This document shows, in pieces, positions 24,639-33,317 of a stretch of 64,000 bases of DNA. Each line of letters opens with the position of its first letter. Positions within the stretch are counted from its first letter, which is position 1. Source of the stretch: Galactobacter sp052108535 (GTDB taxonomy: Bacteria > Actinomycetota > Actinomycetes > Actinomycetales > Micrococcaceae); NCBI GenBank assembly GCA_052108535.1, contig JBQDZM010000013.1:12109-76108 (forward strand), read 5' to 3'. Both the position numbers and the translations under genes were made by a program. The notes below the pieces were generated by a model. It saw only the letters and a list, made by a program, of their open reading frames with translations, did not search any database and was not told the origin of the DNA.

Positions 24639-25432
24639 TTGGAGCCGATGAGGGTCTTGCGGCCGGTGATGAGGGCGTAGGTGTTGATGGTGGATTCGAG
24701 CCGTCCCATGCCGACCTGGACCACGCGGCCGCCGAAGCCCACGGCCTCGATGGCTTCCGCGGTGGTGGTGCCGAAGCCGGCGAAGTCGATGATGACGTCC
24801 AGATTCTCGTCCTTGAAGTCCAGGATGGACTTGGCCACGCGCTTGGCTCCGGCCTTCTCGGCGCGGGGCCATGCGGCCTCGTTGACCTCGGCAACATAGA
24901 GTTCTGCCCCGTTGAGGACGGCAACGCGGGCGCCGATCTGGCCCAGGCCGCCGATGCCGATGATTCCGACCTTTTCGCCGGCCTTCACCTGGCCGGTGCC
25001 CATGACGGCGCCGTGCGAGGTCATGCCCGCATCCGTGGCGGCAGCGGCGTATTCCCATGGCACGCCTTCTGGCACGTTGACCAGGAAGTCGGTATCCACG
25101 ACCATCTTGGGCTGCCAGCCGCCGTCCTGGGCGTAGCCGGTGGTGTGTTCTGGCCCCTGTGCCAGCGGCCATACGGCGACCCGGTCGCCGACCTTCCAGT
25201 CCGTGACGCCTTCACCGACGGCTTCGATGATGCCCGCAGCCTCGTGGCCGGGGGTGACGGGGAGGTGGGGGAAGAGGCCCATCCACTTCTCGTCCTCCAG
25301 GATGCCGACGTCGGAGTGGCAGAGTCCTGCAGCCTTCACGTCGATCTTGACCTGGCCGGGGCCCGCCTCGGGCTCAGGGATGTCCTGCTCCTCGAAGGGC
25401 TTGTGAGTTCCGTTGAAACGCCATGCCTTCAT
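24639..25432 (-). CDS. Zinc-dependent alcohol dehydrogenase, MDR family (C-terminus lost in gap)
   Basis: About 264 residues are visible of the usual ~340. The N-terminal catalytic domain has AAGLCHSDVGIL (zinc Cys and following Ser), TPGHEAAGIIEAVGEGV (zinc His-Glu) and GDRVAVWPL. The structural zinc Cys cluster of classical alcohol dehydrogenases is replaced by PLAQGPEHTTGYAQDGGW, so that site is probably absent. The NAD(P) fold has IIGIGGLGQIGARVA and DVIIDFAGFGTTT. The start is the ATG at 25432 with RBS AAGGAG. The substrate is unknown, and whether it is near the phosphatase in the genome is uncertain because of the gap. Confidence 0.88.
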
Positions 25433-25607
25433 GACTTCTCCTTTGAAGTGAAGGGAGTGGGTCGGTGACCCAGCACCCATAACCTACGTGTGTAGATAAC
25501 ACTGCGACTGTCGGTAAAAGATGGCTAGGGAGTCCCATTCACCGGGATCTTAACCATCTGCAATCGACCGGTCCCAGGGTGAAGGTGGCAGGCGCTCGGA
25601 TACGGAA

Positions 25608-25646
25608 CAAGCCCCGTCGACTCCACGAGGGAGTCCACGGGGCTTG
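25608..25646 (-). terminator. Terminator hairpin after tRNA-Ser(CGA)
   Basis: CAAGCCCCGT (25608-25617) pairs with ACGGGGCTTG (25637-25646), and inner GACTCC pairs with GGAGTC. It lies 10 nt after the tRNA 3' end on the minus strand. Confidence 0.7.
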
Positions 25647-25655
25647 CTCTGAAAG

Positions 25656-25743
25656 CGGTGACGGTGGGATTTGAACCCACGGTACGGGGTTACCGTACAC
25701 AACATTTCGAGTGTTGCACCTTCGGCCGCTCGGACACGTCACC
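25656..25743 (-). tRNA. tRNA-Ser, anticodon CGA
   Basis: 88 nt. Acceptor GGTGACG pairs with CGTCACC, discriminator G. The anticodon arm CAACA-CTCGAAA-TGTTG gives CGA. There is a long variable arm as in type II tRNAs, T-loop GGTTCAAAT, and no encoded CCA. Confidence 0.95.
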
Positions 25744-25836
25744 AGGCCTCAAATAGTCTACGGCACCCCTGGACTGCCGCCCAAACCGAGGTGTCCAACC
25801 TGACACTGGGAAGCCGCACTGCGTAGCATTGATCTC

Positions 25837-26322
25837 ATGTCCCTTCCTCGTCGTGCAGCAACCGTCGTGACCGTTTCTGACCGGTCCTTCGCCGGTGTTC
25901 GCGAGGACCGTTCTGGTCCGCTTGCGGCCTCCCTCCTGCACGACGCAGGGTGGTCGGCCCACGTGGTGGTGGTACCGGACGAGGTGGAACGGATCGCTGA
26001 CGCGATCCGCGCCGCAGCGCAACGGGGCGATGCCTTGGTGGTCACCACGGGCGGGACCGGACTGGCGCAGCGCGATGTCACCCCTGAGGCGACCGAGCCG
26101 TTGTTGACCCGTCGGATTCCAGGGATCGCGGAACAAATCCGGGCGGCGGGAGTCGCGAAGCTACCTCAAGCGATGCTCTCGCGAGGACTGGCGGGTATCG
26201 TCGGGAGCAGCCTCGTGGTGAATCTGGCCGGTTCTCCCGGCGCAGTCAAGGACGGTATCCCCGTGATCCTCACTGTGGCTCACCATGTGGCAGACCAACT
26301 CGCAGGAGGAGACCACCAGTGA
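25837..26322 (+). CDS. mogA: Molybdopterin adenylyltransferase, MogA/MoaB type
   Basis: 161 residues of the MoCF-binding fold. VVTVSDRSFAGVREDRSGPL at the N-terminus, DALVVTTGGTGLAQRDVTPEAT (nucleotide and MPT site) and VVNLAGSPGAVKDGI are all family signatures. The enzyme adenylylates molybdopterin before molybdate insertion by MoeA. It starts the rightward mogA-moaE-moaA operon and its stop overlaps the moaE GTG start. MogA and MoaB cannot be separated firmly by sequence here. Confidence 0.92.
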   Translation: MSLPRRAATVVTVSDRSFAGVREDRSGPLAASLLHDAGWSAHVVVVPDEVERIADAIRAAAQRGDALVVTTGGTGLAQRDVTPEATEPLLTRRIPGIAEQIRAAGVAKLPQAMLSRGLAGIVGSSLVVNLAGSPGAVKDGIPVILTVAHHVADQLAGGDHQ

Positions 26323-26774
26323 TCGCGTTGACGCAGCTGACTCGCGACCCCTTGGATGTGGCAGCCCACCTGGGTGCCGTGGCCTCGGTGCAGGCGGGCG
26401 CCAGTGCCGTGTTCATCGGCACGGTTCGCGACCACGACCCGGAGGCAGCGGGCGAGGTCGTCACCCTGGAGTATTCCGCCCACCCTGACGCGGAACGCAT
26501 CCTGGAGCAGATCGCGGCGGCAGCGGACGCGGACCACGAGCAGGACCCCACAGGACTACGGATTGCCGTTTCTCACCGGATCGGCAAACTCGGGGTGGGG
26601 GAGGCCGCCATCGTCTGTGCGGTGTCGTCGGCCCACCGCGCCGACGCGTTCGACGTGGCGCGCGACGTCGTGGAGCGCGTCAAGGCGCAACTGCCGGTCT
26701 GGAAACGTCAGCTCGAGGCCGACGGCACGGCAGAGTGGGTAGGCCTGGGCGGTCTCGAAGGCGTGAGTGCGTGA
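26319..26774 (+). CDS. moaE: Molybdopterin synthase catalytic subunit
   Basis: 151 residues. AVFIGTVRDHD and VTLEYSAHPDAER open the fold. HRIGKLGVGEAAIVCAVSSAHRADAF carries the active-site region, and ERVKAQLPVWKRQLEADG holds the catalytic Lys that approaches the MoaD glycine tail. It converts cPMP to molybdopterin with thiocarboxylated MoaD. The GTG start overlaps the mogA stop and the end overlaps the moaA GTG. Confidence 0.95.
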   Translation: MIALTQLTRDPLDVAAHLGAVASVQAGASAVFIGTVRDHDPEAAGEVVTLEYSAHPDAERILEQIAAAADADHEQDPTGLRIAVSHRIGKLGVGEAAIVCAVSSAHRADAFDVARDVVERVKAQLPVWKRQLEADGTAEWVGLGGLEGVSA

Positions 26775-27856
26775 CCACGCTCGTGAACCTGGGGATGCCC
26801 AGCATTCCCAAGGCGTCCCAGGATCCGCTCTCGGTGCGACCCCTGGGGGAGAACGTCTGGGACGGACCCCTGGTGGATCGTTTTGGCCGGGTCCACAGGG
26901 ACCTCAGGATTTCCCTGACGGACAAGTGCAATTTGCGCTGCACGTACTGCATGCCGGCGGAGGGCCTTCCCTGGTTGGCTAAGGAGAAAGTGCTCTCCAC
27001 CGATGAGATCGTTCGGGTTGCCGGAGTGCTCGCCCGGCTGGGTATCCGCGAGGTCAGACTCACGGGAGGAGAGCCGCTTCTGCGTCCCGACATCGTGGAC
27101 GTTGTTGCCCGGCTGAGCCGGATCGAGGGACCGGACGGTCCGCTGGAGATCTCGATGACCACCAACGCCATCCGCCTTGACCGGGTCGTTGGCCGACTCG
27201 TGGATGCCGGTCTGGCGCGGGTCAATATCAGCCTTGACACCGTGAATCCGGAGCGCTTCAAGCAGCTCACCCGGCGTGCCCGCTTCGAGGACGTGGTGCT
27301 CGGTATCGACGCGGCTCGCGAGGCGGGGCTCAGCCCGCTCAAACTCAACGCCGTGGCCATGCGCGGCGTGAATGATGACGAGTTCTGCGACCTGCTGCAC
27401 TTCGCGATGGAGCATCAGGCAGAGCTGCGTTTTATCGAACAGATGCCGCTGGACGCCGAGCACACCTGGTCGCGGCACACCATGGTCCCGGGGGAGGAGA
27501 TCCTGGAGCAGCTCTCCTCGCAGTTCACCCTGACCCCATACGGTGAGCGCGGTGCCAGCCCGGCCGAGGTGTTCACGGTCAACGGCGGCCCATCCACGGT
27601 GGGGGTTATCGCCTCGGTGACCGCTCCGTTCTGTGGTGCGTGTGACCGTGTTCGGCTCACGGCGGATGGTCAGCTGCGCAATTGTCTGTTTGCCCGTGAG
27701 GAATCCGATCTCATGCCGCTGCTGCGTAACGACGGCAGCGACGAGCAGATCGCCGCGCTGTTGCGCACTTGCATCGAGGCCAAATATCCTGGCCACGGAA
27801 TCAACGATCCGGGTTTCCTGCAGCCAGACCGGCCTATGTCTGCCATCGGCGGCTGA
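26771..27856 (+). CDS. moaA: GTP 3',8-cyclase (radical SAM)
   Basis: 361 residues. Radical-SAM cluster Cys53, Cys57 and Cys60 in DKCNLRCTYC; TGGEPLLRPDI binds SAM. The C-terminal second [4Fe-4S] site is in FCGACDRVRLTADGQLRNCLF. The chain ends in Gly-Gly, as needed for activity in known MoaA. It makes the cyclic intermediate that MoaC turns into cPMP. The GTG at 26771 overlaps the moaE stop. It converges on moaD with 23 nt between the stops. Confidence 0.96.
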   Translation: MTTLVNLGMPSIPKASQDPLSVRPLGENVWDGPLVDRFGRVHRDLRISLTDKCNLRCTYCMPAEGLPWLAKEKVLSTDEIVRVAGVLARLGIREVRLTGGEPLLRPDIVDVVARLSRIEGPDGPLEISMTTNAIRLDRVVGRLVDAGLARVNISLDTVNPERFKQLTRRARFEDVVLGIDAAREAGLSPLKLNAVAMRGVNDDEFCDLLHFAMEHQAELRFIEQMPLDAEHTWSRHTMVPGEEILEQLSSQFTLTPYGERGASPAEVFTVNGGPSTVGVIASVTAPFCGACDRVRLTADGQLRNCLFAREESDLMPLLRNDGSDEQIAALLRTCIEAKYPGHGINDPGFLQPDRPMSAIGG

Positions 27857-27879
27857 ACGCAGTCGCAGGCAACGGCGGC

Positions 27880-28119
27880 CTACCCGCCCGCGAAGGGCGG
27901 AAGTACGTCCACGGTCGCGGAATCCGGCACCATGGTGTCTTCGTCGTCCAACCGCACACCGTCTGCCAGCAGGGAGCAGCGGCCCAGCACGCGGGCGAAC
28001 TCCGGGCCGTAGGCCTCGACCAGGGAAGAACGCAGCGAGCCAACGCTCAATGGCCCGTCAACAACAGCCTCGTCCGACCCCGCGGCGTCGGCCGCTCCGG
28101 CGAAGAACCGGACCTTCAC
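27880..28119 (-). CDS. moaD: Molybdopterin synthase sulfur carrier subunit
   Basis: 79-residue ubiquitin-fold protein beginning MKVRFFAGAADAAGSDE and ending in VLPPFAGG. The terminal Gly-Gly is adenylylated and thiocarboxylated by the MoeZ-type protein encoded upstream in the same operon. The GTG at 28119 overlaps the mobA stop (GTGA). A longer in-frame start lies inside mobA and has no RBS. Confidence 0.93.
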   Translation of the reverse strand: MKVRFFAGAADAAGSDEAVVDGPLSVGSLRSSLVEAYGPEFARVLGRCSLLADGVRLDDEDTMVPDSATVDVLPPFAGG

Positions 28120-28994
28120 TCGGCCCCCTCCGGATGCGCCTCGGCCCACGCGGAAACGCGCGTAGAAACAACGGCCGCAGCGTCCTCGACCGACATCCCG
28201 CCTGCCACGGCCTGCCCCATGAGGTAGGTGGTGATGGGGCCGCCGGGCCGCGTCACGGTGTGCGCCACGTCCCGCGTCAGGTCCAGCAGCAATGCGGTGG
28301 GCACGGTCGCCGGATCGAGTCCCAGCGCCGGCGCCACATCAGCGATCCACTCCGGCAGTTCGGGCGGCGGTGTGCGGTGCATACGATTCTCCTTCACGTA
28401 GTTTTTGACATCGTCCCAGGTATCCAGATCCACGGCATCCCCGCGGAGATCATCGACGCGCCGCAGGCGCAGTCCTGCCACGATCCGACGCAGCGGCGCG
28501 CCGTTCACGTCGCCCGCCGCGGCGAGCGCGTCGGCCAGGGACACCACGCGGTAGATGCCTGCGAGCCATTGGTCGCGACCGCCTGCGTCGCGGATGATGG
28601 CGCCGTCCTCGGCGTCGGCCAGTGGCCGTGTAGCAAGCGCGGCGCTGACCGTTTGCACCAGGCCGGCTGCCCTGGGCAGGTCGCAGGCCAGCAGCCATAC
28701 GACGTCTTCAGAATGCCCGTCGGCGGTGTCCGTCTGGGTGCCATTCGTCGCCAGGGCACGCAGGCCCGCCGCGAGCGCGGCGGCCGGGCCGCCCAGGGGT
28801 GGCTCCTCCCGGGTGAGGAGCACTCCGGGGCGGGCAAGATGCGAGGGGCCAACGAGGATGAGCGGCGATGCCCCTTCGAGGGCTGTGAGCGCGTGATCCA
28901 CGAGCGCCACGCCGTCCACCTGCACGGAGGCCTTGTCCGCTCCTCCGAGGCGGGTGGCCCGGCCGCCGGCGACCACGATGCCTGCTGCTCTCAT
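28116..28994 (-). CDS. mobA: MobA-type molybdenum cofactor guanylyltransferase fused to DUF6457
   Basis: 292 residues. The N-terminal 190 form an NTP-transferase: AGIVVAGGRATRLGGADKASVQVDG (nucleotide loop), LLTREEPPLGGPAAALAAGL, VVWLLACDLPRA (metal Asp) and a short C-terminal motif. Residues 205-292 (LPEWIADVAPALGLDPATVP and onward) match the small helical DUF6457 domain found alone or fused to MobA in actinobacteria. The enzyme attaches GMP to Mo-MPT for the bis-MGD form, which the YdeP-type oxidoreductase in this window would need. Overlaps with moaC and moaD indicate translational coupling. Confidence 0.9.
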   Translation of the reverse strand: MRAAGIVVAGGRATRLGGADKASVQVDGVALVDHALTALEGASPLILVGPSHLARPGVLLTREEPPLGGPAAALAAGLRALATNGTQTDTADGHSEDVVWLLACDLPRAAGLVQTVSAALATRPLADAEDGAIIRDAGGRDQWLAGIYRVVSLADALAAAGDVNGAPLRRIVAGLRLRRVDDLRGDAVDLDTWDDVKNYVKENRMHRTPPPELPEWIADVAPALGLDPATVPTALLLDLTRDVAHTVTRPGGPITTYLMGQAVAGGMSVEDAAAVVSTRVSAWAEAHPEGAE

Positions 28995-29464
28995 TCCCGG
29001 TGCCAGTCCCCGCTTTTGCCCCCGGTCTTGGCGATCAATTCGATGCGTTCGATGGCGACGGCCTTGTCGAGTCCCTTGAGCATGTCCACCACGGTGAGGG
29101 CGGCGACGGAGACGGCGGTGAAGGCCTCCATCTCCACGCCGGTGCGGTCTGCGGTGCGCACGGTCGCGGTGATGCTCACGCCAGTGTCCTGGATTTCCAG
29201 GTCCACCACTGCACCGTGGACGCCGATGACGTGCGCCAGCGGCAACAGTTCGGGTGTCTTCTTGGCCGCCTGGATGCCGGCGATGCGGGCTACGGCGAGC
29301 ACATCTCCCTTGGGGACGGCGTCGCTACGCAGGGCCTGAACCACGGTTGGCGAGGCCGTGACGTGGCCGCGGGCCGTGGCGGAGCGGACCGTGGGGACCT
29401 TCTCCGTCACGTCTACCATCCGGGCGTGCCCGGCGGCGTCCAGGTGAGTGAATTGCTGACTCAT
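28991..29464 (-). CDS. moaC: Cyclic pyranopterin monophosphate synthase
   Basis: 157 residues. FTHLDAAGHARMVDVTEKVPTVRSATARG opens the protein, with KKTPELLPLAHVIGV (substrate His), GVEMEAFTAVSVAALTVVDMLKG and the final KTGGKSGDW, all hallmark motifs. It converts the MoaA product to cPMP. The start is the ATG at 29464, overlapping the moeA stop; the longer upstream frame lies inside moeA. Confidence 0.96.
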   Translation of the reverse strand: MSQQFTHLDAAGHARMVDVTEKVPTVRSATARGHVTASPTVVQALRSDAVPKGDVLAVARIAGIQAAKKTPELLPLAHVIGVHGAVVDLEIQDTGVSITATVRTADRTGVEMEAFTAVSVAALTVVDMLKGLDKAVAIERIELIAKTGGKSGDWHRE

Positions 29465-30666
29465 GAGAGCACCATGACGGTGATGTCGTCTCCTTCGTTG
29501 ACCCGCTCCACGTGGGCGGGGATGAGGGCGAGCGCCTCGGCTTGGGACAGGGAGGCGACCAGATGGGAACCGGAGCCGCCCGCGGTGGCCGGCGCCACCG
29601 CGTTGGGCACAGTGAACACCACGGGCAGTACTTGGGCGCGTCCCGGTGGCGTCTTCCACGAGGTGGAGGCGGTGCGCGTGACCTCGGTGCGGAAGAGGCC
29701 GGTGTGGCCGGCCAGCTTCCTCAACGCCGGGCGCACGAATACCTCGAAGCAGGTGGCCACGGCGACGGGGTTGCCGGGCAGCGCGAAGATCAGCGCGCCG
29801 TCGTCCCGGGTGCCGAAGCCTTGGGGTTTGCCCGGCTGGATGCCGACCTTATCGAAGCGAACCCCGCGCGGGGCCAGGGTCTCTTTGACCACGTCGTAGG
29901 CGCCCACACTGGCGCCGCCGGAGAGGATCACGGCGTCGGCGTCGGCTGAATCCACCAGGGCCGCCAGCCGAGTTCCCTCGTCGTCGCGGACCCGGTTCAC
30001 GGAGACCACCTCAACGCCGGAGGCCCGGAGCGCGGCGGCGAGGACCACGGAATTGGACTCCGGGATCTGCCCGCGCTGCGGTGTCTCGGCGGGATCGATC
30101 AGTTCCGACCCGGTGGAGATCACGGCTACGCGTGGGCGGCGGTGCACCGGAACCTGGGCGTATCCGGACGAGGCCGCGGAGCCCAGTTGCCAGGGCCCCA
30201 GGGGCGTGCCTGCTGACAGGGTCACGGCGCCGTCGGCGATGTCCTCGCCCCTCCTGCGGATGTGCGCTGCCGGTTTTGGCTCGGCCGTGATCTCGATCCA
30301 GGCCGGGACCCCGGCGGCGTCGGCCGGCCCGGCGACGACCTGCTCGATCGGCACCACCGCATCGGCCTGGGTGGGCATGGGTGCCCCCGTCATGATGCGC
30401 GCCGCCTGCCCGGGCCCCAGCGCGGGATCCTCACCCGAGCCGGCCGCGATGTCCGCTACGACGTCCAATCGGGCACCGACCACAGCCTCGTCCCTGTGCA
30501 CGGCGTAGCCGTCCATGGCCGAGTTATCGAAGAGCGGAACCGGCCAACGGGTCACCAGATCCTGCGCCAGCACGCCGCCCTCGGCCTCACTCAGCGAAAC
30601 GGTGGTGACAGGCAACGGGCGCGCAGCCTCCAGGATTCGGGCGCGATGCTCCTCCCAAGGGATCAT
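29461..30666 (-). CDS. moeA: Molybdopterin molybdenumtransferase
   Basis: 401 residues. Domain order is as in MoeA: PLFDNSAMDGYAV near residue 45, GPGQAARIMTGAPMPTQADAVVPIE, then the catalytic MogA-like domain with VAVISTGSELI, GGASVGAYD, GIQPGKPQGFG and FALPGNPVAVATCFEVFVRP, and a C-terminal barrel. It inserts molybdate into adenylylated molybdopterin. The ATG at 30666 overlaps the moeZ stop; the stop overlaps the moaC start. Confidence 0.95.
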   Translation of the reverse strand: MIPWEEHRARILEAARPLPVTTVSLSEAEGGVLAQDLVTRWPVPLFDNSAMDGYAVHRDEAVVGARLDVVADIAAGSGEDPALGPGQAARIMTGAPMPTQADAVVPIEQVVAGPADAAGVPAWIEITAEPKPAAHIRRRGEDIADGAVTLSAGTPLGPWQLGSAASSGYAQVPVHRRPRVAVISTGSELIDPAETPQRGQIPESNSVVLAAALRASGVEVVSVNRVRDDEGTRLAALVDSADADAVILSGGASVGAYDVVKETLAPRGVRFDKVGIQPGKPQGFGTRDDGALIFALPGNPVAVATCFEVFVRPALRKLAGHTGLFRTEVTRTASTSWKTPPGRAQVLPVVFTVPNAVAPATAGGSGSHLVASLSQAEALALIPAHVERVNEGDDITVMVLS

Positions 30667-31823
30667 GCTTCTCCTTCTGTTGCTGTTGCGTGGTCGGCGT
30701 AACCGCCGGCCAGGACCCGGATGTCGGCCTCGGGACGGGCGGCCGCGAGGGCATGGGCCGCGGCCCTGGCCCGCGGGCCTTGTTGGCAATGCACCACGAT
30801 CGGTGCGGGGCGCGCGGCCGTCGGGCCAGCGTCGTCGGGCATGGGGGTGGCGGGCAGGGCGGCGGCGAGTGCGGTGAGAACCGCGGCTGGGTCGGCCAGG
30901 ACGTCGGGGAGCGGGACGGTGACGGCGCCGGGCAGGATGCCGGCCGCGGTTTCGGCGGGAGACCGGACGTCCAGGAGCGTGGCGTGCAGGCGGCGGGCGT
31001 CGGCCAACGAGACGGACGGAATGCGGGCCGGGCCGTTGGGGATCACGCCGGTGCTGGGGGCCAGCGGGATTTCGCGGGTGGTGGCGGCCAGGGCGTCGAG
31101 CACCAGCATGCGGCCTAGGAGTGGGCGTCCCACGCCGCAGATGAGTTTGATGGCCTCCATCGCGAGGAGGGACCCGAGCTGCCCGCAGAGTGCTCCGACC
31201 ACGCCGGCCTCGGCGCAGGACGGGACCTCGCCGGGGGCAGGTGGGGACGGGAAGACGTCGCGGAGGCTCACTGGGGTCCCGGCGGGCGGGGCGGACCAGA
31301 AGACGGTGGCCTGGGCGTCGAAGCGGAGGACTGACCCCCAGATCAGGGGGAGGCCGAGGGCGTCCGCGGCGTCGGCTGCGGCATAGCGGGTCTCGAAGGT
31401 GTCGGTGCCGTCGATGATCAGGTCGTAGCCGGAGAAGAGCGTGGCGGCGTTGTCCTCGGTTAGCCGGTCGTGGTGGAGCTCAACCTGGGTCTGAGGGGAG
31501 AGTGCTGCGACGCGTTCTGCTGCGACGTCTGCTTTGAGCCGTCCCACGTCAGCCACGCCGAAGAGCACCTGACGCTGGAGGTTGCTGGCCTCGACGGTGT
31601 CGAAGTCGATGATCCCCAGCGTGCCGACGCCGGCGGAGGCCAGATATTGGAGCACGGGTGAGCCGAGGCCGCCTGCGCCGAGGACCGCGACCCGTGCGGC
31701 CGCAAGACGACGCTGGCCCACGTCGCCGATCTCAGGCAGTCGGATCTGCCGTGCCGCGCGCCGTGATTCTCCTAGGGGGAGGGCGGTGGGCTCGACGAGC
31801 GGGGGCAGGGTCATAGTGGCCAT
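30663..31823 (-). CDS. moeZ: MoeB/ThiF-type adenylyltransferase with rhodanese domain (MoeZ-like)
   Basis: 386 residues. The N-terminal ThiF domain has RQIRLPEIGDVGQRRLAAARVAVLGAGGLGSPVLQYLASAGVG (ATP site), IDFDTVEASNLQRQVLF and DGTDTFETRYAAADAA. The C-terminal rhodanese domain carries the sulfur-accepting Cys in IVVHCQQGPRARAA. It adenylylates and sulfurates MoaD. The CxxC zinc pairs of E. coli MoeB are not evident. An MPDDA segment in a loop just before the rhodanese Cys is encoded by a copy of the window's TGCCCGACG motif. It is first in a five-gene operon in which every junction overlaps. Confidence 0.92.
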   Translation of the reverse strand: MATMTLPPLVEPTALPLGESRRAARQIRLPEIGDVGQRRLAAARVAVLGAGGLGSPVLQYLASAGVGTLGIIDFDTVEASNLQRQVLFGVADVGRLKADVAAERVAALSPQTQVELHHDRLTEDNAATLFSGYDLIIDGTDTFETRYAAADAADALGLPLIWGSVLRFDAQATVFWSAPPAGTPVSLRDVFPSPPAPGEVPSCAEAGVVGALCGQLGSLLAMEAIKLICGVGRPLLGRMLVLDALAATTREIPLAPSTGVIPNGPARIPSVSLADARRLHATLLDVRSPAETAAGILPGAVTVPLPDVLADPAAVLTALAAALPATPMPDDAGPTAARPAPIVVHCQQGPRARAAAHALAAARPEADIRVLAGGYADHATATEGEA

Positions 31824-31871
31824 GGTAGTCAGGGCGTACGGATGCTGCCTTCCTGCGGTGCCTGCGTCAGA

Positions 31872-31941
31872 TTACGGTGGATGCTCCATTCCACGGTGCT
31901 CACTGGGGCAGGAGCGCCGTAATGTGAAGTATCCACCGTAA
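31872..31941. promoter_or_regulatory. Widely spaced inverted repeat between the divergent moeZ and HTH-TOBE genes
   Basis: TTACGGTGGAT (31872-31882) and ATCCACCGTAA (31931-31941) are perfect 11-bp inverted repeats 48 nt apart. A smaller dyad CCGCA-AA-TGCGG (32034-32045) lies just before the HTH-TOBE gene. This fits a regulator that binds two half-sites to control both molybdenum operons. Confidence 0.5.
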
Positions 31942-32067
31942 AGCGGAGCCGCGGCCCCGAATTCACCACCGCACCCACCCCAGGAATCGCCGACCCACAA
32001 AACCGCAACTGCGTGGACAAACGCCAAGAAATACCGCAAATGCGGCCCATGGTGTTCACTGGTGGGT

Positions 32068-32460
32068 ATGACCACTTTTCGCGTGAGTGAGGCCGCACCC
32101 TTGCTGGGGGTCAGCGACGACACCGTCCGCCGGTGGATCGACTCCGGTTCGCTGCCCGCAGGCACCGACGATGCAGGCCGCACCGTCGTGGACGGGGCCG
32201 ACTTAGCCGCCAGACTCGTCGCCACGGAACGCGGGCAGGAGGACCCCGTCAAACGTGGTTCAAGCGCCCGCAACCGCTTTGTCGGCATCGTCACGGGCGT
32301 CGTGGCAGACCGGGTCATGGCCCAGGTCGAGATGCAATGCGGCCCTCACCGGGTGGTCTCCCTGATGTCCACCGAGGCGGTGCGGGAACTGGGCTTGGAG
32401 GTCGGGTCCCTGGCCACCGCCGTCGTGAAGGCCACCACCGTCATCGTCGAGACGCCCTGA
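32068..32460 (+). CDS. HTH plus TOBE (mop) molybdate-responsive regulator, ModE-like
   Basis: 130 residues. The N-terminal FRVSEAAPLLGVSDDTVRRWIDSGSLPAG is a MerR/excisionase-type helix-turn-helix. The C-terminal half (SSARNRFVGIVTGVVADRVMAQVEMQCGPHRVVSLMSTEAVRELGLEVGSLATAVVKATTVIVE) is a single TOBE/mop molybdate-binding domain. Proteins of this layout sit beside modABC in many actinobacteria and probably sense molybdate. A GTG two codons earlier (32062) is another possible start. It leads the modABC operon and diverges from moeZ. Confidence 0.88.
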   Translation: MTTFRVSEAAPLLGVSDDTVRRWIDSGSLPAGTDDAGRTVVDGADLAARLVATERGQEDPVKRGSSARNRFVGIVTGVVADRVMAQVEMQCGPHRVVSLMSTEAVRELGLEVGSLATAVVKATTVIVETP

Positions 32461-32505
32461 GTGTTCTCGCCCTACCTCCCACTCGTATCCACTAGGAGTC
32501 CCACG

Positions 32506-33291
32506 TTGTCACCCATCACCAACCGTCGCCTCGGTGCCGCGGCCGCCGTCGTGGCCGCCAGCGCTCTCGCCCTGTCCGCCTGTGGCGGCAGCGATGACGC
32601 TAAGGAGAGCAAGGGCGCCACAGAGGTAACGATCTTCGCCGCCGCCTCCCTGCAGGGTCCTCTGGATGAGGTGGCGAAGGATTTCGCCAAGGCCAACTCC
32701 GACTACACCGTCAAACCCATCACCTATGACGGCTCTCAGGCCCTGGCCACCCAGGCCATTGACGGTGCGGACGTGGACGTCCTGGCCTTCGCCTCCGAAG
32801 CTTCCCTGGAACCCGTGACCGAGGCCGGCCTGACCGATAAGGGCGAGATCTTCGCGACCAACATCCTGGAACTGGCCGTGGCCCCGGGCAACCCGAAGGG
32901 TCTGGCCACCTGGGACGACCTCACCAAGTCAGGTGTCTCCGTGGTCGTCTGCGCCGCCGAGGTTCCGTGCGGCCAAGCCACCGCGAAGCTCACCGCGGAC
33001 GCCGGTGTGACGCTGAAGCCGGTCAGTCAGGAGACCAACGTGACCTCCGTGGTCAACCGTGTGGCCGGCGGCGAGGCTGACGCCGGGCTGGTCTACGCCA
33101 CCGATGTCACCGCGGCCGGAGACAAGCTCGAGGGTGTGGAACTGCCCAACGCAGATCAGGCCGTCAACCGCTACCCCGTGGCCGTGAGCTCAAAGGCCAA
33201 GAACTCGGAAGGCGGCCAGGCGTTCGTGGACTACCTGCTCTCCGACGCGGGCCAGAAGACCTTGGAAGAGGTAGGGTTCGGCAAGCCGTGA
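32506..33291 (+). CDS. modA: Molybdate ABC transporter substrate-binding lipoprotein
   Basis: 261 residues. Start TTG at 32506 with RBS TAGGAG. Lipoprotein signal peptide ending LSAC-GGS. The mature part begins EVTIFAAASLQGPLDEVAKDF, the ModA signature for oxyanion binding, with TYDGSQALATQAIDGADVDVLAFAS, and ends with VDYLLSDAGQKTLEEVGFGKP. The protein captures molybdate outside the membrane for ModBC. It follows the HTH-TOBE gene by 45 nt. Confidence 0.94.
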   Translation: MSPITNRRLGAAAAVVAASALALSACGGSDDAKESKGATEVTIFAAASLQGPLDEVAKDFAKANSDYTVKPITYDGSQALATQAIDGADVDVLAFASEASLEPVTEAGLTDKGEIFATNILELAVAPGNPKGLATWDDLTKSGVSVVVCAAEVPCGQATAKLTADAGVTLKPVSQETNVTSVVNRVAGGEADAGLVYATDVTAAGDKLEGVELPNADQAVNRYPVAVSSKAKNSEGGQAFVDYLLSDAGQKTLEEVGFGKP

Positions 33292-33317
33292 CCCGCTCCT
33301 GATCTGCTGAGCTCATC

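Noticed and set aside
4571..31933. Shared 13-mer AATGTGAAGTATC near 4571 and 31921
   Set aside because: In 64 kb many 13-mers recur by chance, and the positions relative to genes differ.
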